The notes under the pieces: generated by a model | What the model was told of the DNA's origin: nothing | Database searches by the model: none | The model's input: the letters and a program-made list of their open reading frames with translations, nothing else | Position numbers and translations under genes: made by a program | Part shown: positions 1-6,700 of the stretch, piece by piece | How the letters are laid out: every line of letters begins with the position of its first letter | Numbering within the stretch: the stretch's first letter is position 1 | DNA from: an uncultured Flammeovirgaceae bacterium | GTDB taxonomy: Bacteria > Bacteroidota > Bacteroidia > Cytophagales > Cyclobacteriaceae | DNA length: 7,389 nt | Assembly (NCBI GenBank): GCA_937138955.1 | Contig: CAKZPJ010000145.1 | Span: forward strand, 1-7,389 | Direction: 5' to 3'

Positions 1-118
1 AATAGCCCCAAGCCATATTCTGTACTAGCAACATCTTGAATTTTATTGCCTGCACTTGCTAAAACACATATTCGTAAACCAAAAGCTAGCGTACAGGCTG
101 GTCTTATCAAAGCTAGAA

Positions 119-150
119 TTGCAATTTATTTATATAATTCATTAAATTTA
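119..150 (+). promoter_or_regulatory. Candidate promoter of the kinase-regulator operon
   Basis: A TTG at 119-121 is followed after 21 bases by TAAATTTA at 143-150. This resembles the Bacteroidota primary sigma-factor promoter (TTG or TTTG near -33, TAnnTTTG near -7), with only the last base of the -7 element differing. Transcription would start around 155-158, a short distance before the kinase start at 182 or 212. Unlike the two intergenic promoters downstream, it has a -33-like TTG, and I found no LytTR-type repeat in front of it, so the operon may be expressed independently of its own regulator. The region is AT-rich, so a chance match is possible. Confidence 0.35.
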
Positions 151-181
151 TGCGAGTGCAGGTTCTGCAACTCTTCGCACT

Positions 182-2110
182 ATGTTGCAATTGCCAGTAT
201 ATAATATTACGATGCTGCTTTATTTACGATATTTTACATTATTCTTTCTATTTGCCGCGCATACTCTGTTGGCTCAGCCCAAGGCATTCAATGAACTGTC
301 TAATGATTCTACACTGGCATGGTTGAATGCCCACTACGTGGAAAATCCAGACAGCTTTCACGAACGTGCATTGCAAGCTTTAGTGCGAAGTTACCAGCTT
401 CAAGATAATCAGTTCAGAGCCGAAATGCATCTGCTGTTAATGCGCTGGCATGGTTACCACGTGCCATTCACTATCGATTCGGTATTTTACCATGGTGAAA
501 AAGCACTGGATCTTTTTGAGCAAATTGACGATCAGGCGAAACTCGCGGCTACAAGTTCCGAACTTGCTTTTGAATATATTGATGAAAATGAGTTAGAGCG
601 GTCAGAAGAACTGATTTTTAATGCAATTTCAATTTTTGAAGCATTGGGAGATCAAAAAGGCTTGGGAACAGCCTATTATCGCTTAGCGAGTATTTTCAAT
701 TCCCAGAATGAGCCTGAGCTGTCTATTAAGTATGCGTCAGAAGCCCTGGAATTATCAAAAATTGCCAAAGATTATGAGACTACCCAGCAAGCCTGGCTGG
801 TGCTGGTGCTGGCTTATCATGAAGCCGGAGAATTGGAAAATGCTATTCATGCTGCTGACAAGTGTATTGAAACGATCAATGAGTATCAAATAGATGATCA
901 ATTTAATCTGGCCCGGGCGTATGGTTTTCGGGGCGATGTATGGGCAGAATTAAAAGAGTACCCGAAATCGCTCGAAGATAATTTGAAATCGTACGCTATC
1001 ATTGAGGCGCATATTGGTGCCGAGCGACCCGCCGCCAAGACGTACCGTCATGGTATTGGCCTGGCTTACTACATGCAGGGTAAATACCAGCAAGCATTGC
1101 CGCATCTGGAAGCGACCATAGATGGCTACCGAAGCCTCGGCCAGGGAAACAAGCCCAAAACGCAGAAGCTTTATGAACAGACCGCCGACTGTTATTTTCA
1201 ACTGAGAGACTATCAAAAGGCCTACCAGAACCAACAACTGGCCAAAGAAGTCCTGGAGTCCTCGATGCAATCCAAAGTAGCCAACCTGGAGTCAGAAGCC
1301 CTTTTCAAATATGAATCCGGTAAGAAAGACCAGGCTATTACCGAACAGGCGACGATTATTCAGCAACAGACCCGTATTCAATGGTTAGGTGCTGCCTTTA
1401 TTGTGGCTTTAATATTTTTTTCGGGTATGCTTTTTTACTACTTCCGTCGAAATAAGAAAATTGCCAGCGCTTTATTCTCTAAGAACCAAGAAAACGAGTT
1501 GCTGCTCAAAGAGATACACCATCGGGTAAAAAACAATCTCCAAACCGTATCCAGTTTGCTCAGCCTGCAATCGGAGAGTATCAGCGATAAAGGCGCTTAT
1601 GACGCCGTACAGGAAAGTAAAAACCGGGTGACGTCTATGGCACTCATCCACCAAAAATTGTATCAGGGTGAAAGCCTGGCTGCCATTGAAATGCGCGACT
1701 ATTTTGAAACAATCGGTAAAGCTATTGTTGACAGCTTTGGAGAACAGGCCGACAACGTTTCGCTGAAGGTAGCCATGAATGAAGTTGAGTTGGATGTAGA
1801 CACTGCGGTACCCATTGGTCTCATCACCAATGAATTGGTTACCAATTCTATAAAACACGCCTTTCCCGATAAGCGACACGGGCAAGTGTTGATCTCCTTG
1901 TCGAGAGAAGAAAATGGTTTGCTTAAATTGAATATTGCGGATAATGGCAATGGCACTGTAAATGGAGCCATCGCTGAAAAGAAAAACGGATTTGGCACTT
2001 TGCTAATACAGTTGCTGACCACCCAACTGGGAGGAAAATTAGAGAAGTCAACCCAGGCCGGAACCTCCACCACGATATTGTTCGATCAGCAGCAAAAATC
2101 AGCGGCCTAA
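182..2110 (+). CDS. TPR-containing sensor histidine kinase (HisKA_2 / HATPase_c)
   Basis: A membrane-bound sensor kinase that should autophosphorylate on His and pass the phosphate to the regulator encoded immediately downstream. From the ATG at 182: a hydrophobic signal peptide (about residues 11-31, likely cut after LLA before Gln32), a TPR-rich helical region (about 119-360) predicted to be periplasmic, a short coiled-coil-like stretch, one membrane helix (about 401-421) followed by the basic RRNKK, and the cytoplasmic kinase. The HisKA_2 motif EIHHRVKNNLQ lies at 444-454; His447 aligns with the His of the HRxKN motif. The HATPase N-box is NELVTNSIKHAF (550-561), G1 is DNGNG (587-591) and G2 is NGFGTLL (602-608), so all catalytic motifs are intact. 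The start given is the outermost ATG. The in-frame ATG at 212 gives a more typical signal peptide and has AT-rich DNA before it, so it may be the real start. No Shine-Dalgarno sequence is seen. The gene overlaps the next by one base (TAATG). The ligand is unknown. Confidence 0.93.
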   Translation: MLQLPVYNITMLLYLRYFTLFFLFAAHTLLAQPKAFNELSNDSTLAWLNAHYVENPDSFHERALQALVRSYQLQDNQFRAEMHLLLMRWHGYHVPFTIDSVFYHGEKALDLFEQIDDQAKLAATSSELAFEYIDENELERSEELIFNAISIFEALGDQKGLGTAYYRLASIFNSQNEPELSIKYASEALELSKIAKDYETTQQAWLVLVLAYHEAGELENAIHAADKCIETINEYQIDDQFNLARAYGFRGDVWAELKEYPKSLEDNLKSYAIIEAHIGAERPAAKTYRHGIGLAYYMQGKYQQALPHLEATIDGYRSLGQGNKPKTQKLYEQTADCYFQLRDYQKAYQNQQLAKEVLESSMQSKVANLESEALFKYESGKKDQAITEQATIIQQQTRIQWLGAAFIVALIFFSGMLFYYFRRNKKIASALFSKNQENELLLKEIHHRVKNNLQTVSSLLSLQSESISDKGAYDAVQESKNRVTSMALIHQKLYQGESLAAIEMRDYFETIGKAIVDSFGEQADNVSLKVAMNEVELDVDTAVPIGLITNELVTNSIKHAFPDKRHGQVLISLSREENGLLKLNIADNGNGTVNGAIAEKKNGFGTLLIQLLTTQLGGKLEKSTQAGTSTTILFDQQQKSAA

Positions 2111-2874
2111 TGAATACGGACACCCCCGAACACCCCGCATTAAAAATCCTGATGGTAGAAGATGATATGATCATCGCTGCGGATATTTCCATGCAATTGA
2201 CCAAGCTGGGATATCAGGTTGTTGGGATCAACATTAGTGGCGAAGATGCACTCAACATGATTGAAAACAATCGCCCCGATCTCATACTAATGGATATCGT
2301 ACTGACCGGGAAAATGAACGGTATTGAGACCGCCCAGATCATTTTAGAAAAATATCAGATACCGGTGATCTTCCTGACTTCCAACTCAGACGATGCCACT
2401 TTTCAGCAGGCCCTCCTGGCCAAGCCATACGCTTTTATTTCCAAACCCTTTCAAAAGGCGGAATTAGCACGTACTCTAAACCTGACCTTTCAGCGCATTG
2501 CTGTCGAAAAAGATTCGGAAACAGTATCAGCATCAACTGATCATGTATCCGCGATGGAAGACCGCCTGTTTATCCGGCACAAAAACCAAATGGAAAAAGT
2601 GCTGCTCAAAGAAATCTTGTTCGCTGAGGCCGATAGAACCTATTGTAAGATACATACGGAAAAACAAAGCTATCTACTCTCGGTACCCCTTCGCAATATT
2701 GAAGCCCAGTTACCTGCCAGCGATTTCTTCCGGGTGCATCGTTCCTATGTGGTCAACCTCAAAAAGATTGATGCCATCGGTGAGAACTACGAATACCTGA
2801 CCCTCCTATCCCATCAAATACCCATTGCCCGAAGGTCAAAAGAAGAAGTCATCAAACGCTTGAGAATGATTTAA
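2110..2874 (+). CDS. LytTR-family response regulator
   Basis: A two-domain DNA-binding response regulator, the probable partner of the upstream kinase because its ATG shares a base with that gene's stop codon and translation is likely coupled. The receiver (about residues 11-132) has the acidic cluster Glu17-Asp18-Asp19, phospho-acceptor Asp62 in LILMDIVL, switch Thr90 in IFLTSN and Lys112 in SKPF, so all key residues are present. A linker (about 133-148) leads to a LytTR domain (about 150-254) with the typical FFRVHRSYVVNL motif (206-217) and the PIARRSKEEV segment near the end (238-247), which belongs to the part of the fold that contacts DNA. At 254 residues it has the normal length for this family (LytR/AgrA/AlgR type). 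Two repeat pairs matching the LytTR recognition pattern lie in the next two intergenic regions, which suggests that its targets are the two genes downstream. Confidence 0.95.
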   Translation: MNTDTPEHPALKILMVEDDMIIAADISMQLTKLGYQVVGINISGEDALNMIENNRPDLILMDIVLTGKMNGIETAQIILEKYQIPVIFLTSNSDDATFQQALLAKPYAFISKPFQKAELARTLNLTFQRIAVEKDSETVSASTDHVSAMEDRLFIRHKNQMEKVLLKEILFAEADRTYCKIHTEKQSYLLSVPLRNIEAQLPASDFFRVHRSYVVNLKKIDAIGENYEYLTLLSHQIPIARRSKEEVIKRLRMI

Positions 2875-2892
2875 GCTCAGTGGCTGAGTTTA
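2872..2892 (+). terminator. Hairpin overlapping the regulator stop codon
   Basis: Bases 2872-2880 (TAAGCTCAG) can pair with 2884-2892 (CTGAGTTTA) as a nine-pair stem with one G-U pair and a three-base loop (TGG). The left arm contains the TAA stop of the LytTR regulator. The position right at the gene end suits a transcription end or a 3' stabilising hairpin for the kinase-regulator mRNA. No run of T follows, so it is not a textbook intrinsic terminator, and the stem is only moderately GC-rich. Confidence 0.4.
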
Positions 2893-2920
2893 GTTGCGCC
2901 ACTTTGTCCCCAAGAACTTT

Positions 2921-2950
2921 ACCGTTCGGTAAGTAATACCTACCGTTGGG
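2921..2950 (+). promoter_or_regulatory. LytTR-type binding site A (direct repeats)
   Basis: ACCGTTCGG at 2921-2929 and ACCGTTGGG at 2942-2950 are direct repeats separated by 12 bases. Each matches all nine positions of the published LytTR recognition pattern [TA][AC][CA]GTTN[AG][TG], and 12-13 bases is the known spacing for LytTR dimers. The site lies 47 bases after the LytTR regulator gene and 119 bases before the pseudo-receiver gene. The first repeat also sits in a small inverted repeat (TTACCG at 2919-2924, CGGTAA at 2927-2932). Binding by the adjacent regulator is inferred. Confidence 0.75.
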
Positions 2951-2982
2951 AAAGTACGGCAGGTTCCTTCTGCTAATCTGTG

Positions 2983-2990
2983 TAACCTTA
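2983..2990 (+). promoter_or_regulatory. Candidate -7 element of the pseudo-receiver gene
   Basis: TAACCTTA lies exactly 32 bases after LytTR site A. It matches TAnnTTTG poorly, at four of the six fixed positions, and no TTG is found at the -33 position, which would fit a promoter that needs an activator. Its main support is that a better match, TAAATTTA at 3581-3588, lies the same 32 bases after the second LytTR site. The implied leader before the gene at 3070 is roughly 70-75 bases. Confidence 0.35.
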
Positions 2991-3069
2991 CTGCTGCACC
3001 CATACGCAGTGCTAATAGCAAAGCCCAATCTGGTTATTATGCGGTTCCACCACCAATCAAGTAAGCGTT

Positions 3070-3519
3070 ATGCACATACCACTAACGCCAAAAATACTGA
3101 TTCTTGAAAGTCAATTGATTATTGCCGCTGATGTTTCACTACAGTTTTCAAAACTAGGTTATGATGTATTGGGGATTCATAGCTGCCCGGTAGATGCCTT
3201 ACCAACCATTCAGCGTAACCCGCCCGATATCGTCGTCATGAATATCGGGCTGCTTCGTAAAGCAGCGGGACTCAAGGCTGCTCGGTCTATTGCCGAAACC
3301 TGGCGGATACCGATGGTTTACCTTAGCGCTAATAGCGGAAAAGAGGTATTAAAAGCTATCATTCATGTTCAGCCCCATGCCTTTATTAGCAAACCTTTTG
3401 ATCAACAAGATTTGAAAAGAGGCATTGAGACTACGCTTCGAAGAATGGCTTCAGAAAGATTGTACGGTAGCAAACCTAAAACACCTACTAAAGAAGTGCC
3501 ATTGGTGCTTTCAGAATAA
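3070..3519 (+). CDS. Stand-alone degenerate receiver (pseudo-receiver) protein
   Basis: A 149-residue protein made of one CheY-like receiver fold (about residues 7-127) and a short polar tail, with no DNA-binding domain. It aligns without gaps to the receiver of the LytTR regulator upstream; counting by eye gives about 51 identities in 119 positions, including the shared IIAAD, SKLGY and AFISKPF segments, so the two are probably paralogues. Key residues have changed: the Glu-Asp-Asp cluster is Glu13-Ser14-Gln15 and the phospho-acceptor Asp is Asn58 (VVMNIGLL). The switch Thr is Ser86, a common alternative, and Lys108 is kept. Phosphorylation at the usual site should be impossible. It could bind the kinase or the regulator as a decoy or brake, but that is inference. 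Automatic annotation would probably call it a response regulator. The ATG at 3070 is the natural start; no Shine-Dalgarno sequence is seen. LytTR site A lies upstream, suggesting control by the neighbouring regulator. Confidence 0.88.
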   Translation: MHIPLTPKILILESQLIIAADVSLQFSKLGYDVLGIHSCPVDALPTIQRNPPDIVVMNIGLLRKAAGLKAARSIAETWRIPMVYLSANSGKEVLKAIIHVQPHAFISKPFDQQDLKRGIETTLRRMASERLYGSKPKTPTKEVPLVLSE

Positions 3520-3548
3520 CCATTCGGAAACTGTTCCCTGCCGTTCGG
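3519..3548 (+). promoter_or_regulatory. LytTR-type binding site B (direct repeats)
   Basis: ACCATTCGG at 3519-3527 and GCCGTTCGG at 3540-3548 are direct repeats, again separated by 12 bases. Each matches eight of nine positions of the LytTR recognition pattern [TA][AC][CA]GTTN[AG][TG]. The first base of the left repeat is the last base of the pseudo-receiver stop codon. As in site A, the trinucleotide CCT directly precedes the second repeat. It lies 154 bases before the large secreted protein gene. Alone it would be a modest match; the spacing and the likeness to site A raise its value. Confidence 0.62.
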
Positions 3549-3580
3549 ACATTAGGTATGAATCGAGCCAGATATTACCC

Positions 3581-3588
3581 TAAATTTA
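3581..3588 (+). promoter_or_regulatory. Candidate -7 element of the large secreted protein gene
   Basis: TAAATTTA differs from the Bacteroidota TAnnTTTG element only in the last base and is identical to the element proposed before the kinase gene (143-150). It lies 32 bases after LytTR site B, the same offset as the element after site A. No TTG is present 17-23 bases upstream, which fits activation by a regulator bound further upstream. Transcription would start near 3593-3596, giving a leader of about 110 bases. Confidence 0.45.
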
Positions 3589-3662
3589 TTAGTGCCTTTT
3601 ATGGTGTTAGGGCTTTCGCTTCTAAAATATAGCATCGACTACACCATATAAAAAGCTAACCA

Positions 3663-3677
3663 CGCCCGCTGAGGGCG
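3663..3677 (+). other. GC-rich hairpin in the leader of the secreted protein gene
   Basis: CGCCC at 3663-3667 can pair with GGGCG at 3673-3677 around a five-base loop (GCTGA), followed closely by TATTTTA (3679-3685). It lies 25 bases before the ATG at 3703, inside the leader predicted from the candidate promoter. A short GC stem followed by a T-rich run could be a weak intrinsic terminator or attenuator, or an element affecting mRNA stability or translation. The stem is only five pairs, so chance is a real possibility. Confidence 0.3.
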
Positions 3678-3702
3678 ATATTTTAACACTACCTATCCTG
3701 AT

Positions 3703-6700
3703 ATGAAAAACATTTTACCTAAATCCTGTCGTCGAACCTCTAAAGCGATTGCTCCCCCTAATGTGCTGAGCGGAAAGCTTTTAGCCTTGGGCTTACTATT
3801 ACTTGCCATGCTGTGTACCACTTACGAGTCAGCTATGGCGCAGCGGGAAGTGATATTTGAAGAGCCAAGCAGAACGACAAACGACTCTCGGCTTATGAGT
3901 GTCCATGAAGACCAGATGATAAAGGCTGATGCCGGCATCCCTGCTTCTAACGAACAATCTGACCTACTGACACCATTTGTTGAGTTTTACGAGTTTAGCG
4001 ATGGTGACTGGAAACTGACCTCTAAAGTGGAATATAGAAGTGACCTCCGTTTTCTACAGGACCTTGACATATATGATGAACTGGCAGTTATGAGTGTCAG
4101 AAATCAAAATTACACCTCGTTTGCCCTCATATTATTTAGTAAAGAAAATGGTCAGTGGCAGAAAACCGATGAGATAGTGGAAAGTGCCCCTCCAAACACG
4201 GTTGATAAATTGTATTACTTTCACGATGTGGAGGTTAACTCCAACAGCGTGGCCTGGGGTAACTTGGATATGGCATATAAAGCTAGACAAGGGTTATTTG
4301 AATCTTTGAATGGTGTTGTGGGCGAAGTCAAATTGTTGGGCATACAAAACAGAAAGATTGATCAAAATAACGTTCTTTTAAATTTCACGGGCCGTGAAAA
4401 TCTCTCTCTCTCCTCTACTTCAGAGTTGCACGTTGGAGGGCAGATTGATCTTAATGATGAACATTTAGCCTTCTTATCAGATTCGCAAAGTGGAATTCAG
4501 CTTATTACACTATACTATTATTCATTGAGTAATAATCCAGTCAGTTTAAGTGGTTTACAATTTTTGGGGCTTGAAAATGTAGCTGATCAAATTAACCGAA
4601 CTAACTCCCAGTATGTTCTTGATATTAATGGGGCCTCAACTAATGGTAAAAAAGTAGCAATTGCCGGTGATTTTATCGCCGCTTCTGGGTTAACAAATAC
4701 CCAGAAACAAGATAAAGTATATATCTACGAATTAAGCACTTCGACTAGCGTTGATACACTTACCAGCGATCTCAATGTTGACCGATACGGGGATGCACTC
4801 GACTTTCGCTACGATACTGCACTAGGTAAGTACTTCTTGGCAGTAGGTGCTAGTGGGCTTTACGGCTCACAGGTAAGAGTGGGAGTGGTATCACCGGAAA
4901 GAGAGGGAAGGGTACATCTCTACGAGCAAGATGAACTAGCACCCTGGGATATGAAGAGCATCGGTACGCTCGAAACAGAAACCAACCTTGCCTTGGGCTA
5001 CGATGTATATTTAACAAAGAGCGGCCTTTTAGCACGTTCACTCGACCCAACAGGTGAGATTGGGATATTTACTAATGCTCCGGGTTATGTAAACAAAATC
5101 TACTACCATTATTTCTACTTCACGCCACCGCCCATAGAGCTATCCAATTACCGCCTGGATGATGATGGCATTAACCTTAACTGGAAGGAAATTAGCAATT
5201 CTCAATTTACAGTGGGCATTACTTCTGAAGATTATGAGTCTGAATATACCGTATATGACTTGAATAATAGTATCCTTCAGAGGAATAAACGAACTGACTT
5301 TAAGGATGAAAATAATATAAGCCCGGGTATCTTCAAATCGTATAAAATTGTATCTCAAAATGGTTTTGGCCAATCCCCGGCGTTGTATGCCTCCGGATAC
5401 GTACCCCAGGAAGGAGGAATCCAGGGTAAGGTTACCCTCCCCTCTGAGAACAGTGCTGGTAGTACGGGAACCGGGGTTGGAGGAGCACAGGTCTGGCTCA
5501 GGCCACCTCAATCCGAGCAGACTTTCCTGTCCTTTCCCGCTACGCCCTCTGCTGATAATTATGTTTCTACCACCATTGATGAGTTCCCCGAGCAATTTAC
5601 AGTGGAGTTCTGGATGCGGCCCACTAACGTAACTGCTACCAATGGTAATCACATCTTTTCCCACACTACGCCCGGTGAAACCGATGCTCTGCTGATTGGT
5701 ATCCGTAATCGTCGGATGTTTATTACGCTTGACGGGCAGACAGGAAGTTTTGCAATAGTAAATGCTGATGTTTGGCAACACATTGCGATAAGTGTAGACG
5801 GAAGCGATGTCAAAGTTTACAAAGATGGTCAATTTAGCCGGGGCAATACTTTTCCTAATACCATAGATATAGCCGATGATGGCATCATGATTTTAGGGAA
5901 TAAGCAGAATTGCTATGGCGGCTGCCTGGATGCTTCAACCGCCTACCAGGGCGACCTGGATGAGCTACGCATCTGGAAAGTCGCCCGAACCGCCGAGGAA
6001 ATCAGCGGACTCTACAACGCGGTACCGGCCATTCCCTTCAGCACCTCTACCGGCAGCAGTGCCGCCTACGAAGACCTGCTCCTCAATTACCGGTTTGATG
6101 AAAATTATCCTCCAAATGAGCCAAATCGGGTACTGTACGATTACACTTCCACCCTCAGCGGTGCGCCTAGTGGACCAACTTCATCCACAATAAGAACCAA
6201 TCCCGGCTACGCTAATGGAGCGCTTTCCTTCAATACCGAAAACGTAGCGGGAAGACTGAACCTACAGGCCATAAGCCAGGAGAACTCCGGAACTTATGCG
6301 ATCCCGGATATCCTGCCCGACGGCCGGCGATTTGTCGTTGAGCCGGATAAGACTGGTGGACGAGTCTTTGAGCCGGAAAGTATCAACGTCACCCTAAATA
6401 ATACTGAAAAAACCAGAAATGAAATAGACTTTGTGGATAAATCAAGTTTTGGTATCGCCGGAAGAATCTATTTTGAGTACGAAGGTGTACAAATAGCCGC
6501 ACCCAATGTGGAGGTAGTAGCCAAAAGCGCTGCACAGGGCGGTCAGTTTGTGCCCGTTGAGACCTTCAAAACCAATGCAAATGGGGTGTTCTCAGGTACA
6601 TTGGAATCCGGTGCTTATGTGCTGGAGCCGGTTTATGCCGATCATACATTCACTCCGAGAACCGAGGCACTCAACCTTCCGGCCGATGTAGGCGATTCTA

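Noticed and set aside
1..58. A possible divergent gene beginning on the minus strand and leaving the left edge
   Set aside because: The frame is open from 58 to the edge with ATG candidates at 34 and 16, but only about 11 codons or fewer from an ATG are visible, which is too little to support a gene.
793..816. A CTGGCTGGTGCTGGTGCTGG-like short repeat in the kinase gene
   Set aside because: It encodes a helix segment (AWLVLVLAY) of a TPR unit and is explained by codon use for Leu, Val and Trp rather than by a functional DNA repeat.
1472..1885. A 137-codon minus-strand open frame inside the kinase gene
   Set aside because: It is opposite the conserved HisKA_2 and HATPase motifs of the kinase, so the + strand frame is the real gene.
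3558..3632. A 24-codon open frame starting with ATG between the pseudo-receiver and secreted protein genes
   Set aside because: It overlaps the proposed -7 element and transcript start, so its ATG would lie before the transcript begins, and the peptide shows no recognisable feature.
5140..5832. A 230-codon open frame on the minus strand
   Set aside because: It lies opposite the large secreted protein frame, which runs unbroken through this region with recognisable Fn3-like and LamG features. The minus-strand translation shows no domain pattern and is rich in Ser, Arg and Ile as expected of a shadow.
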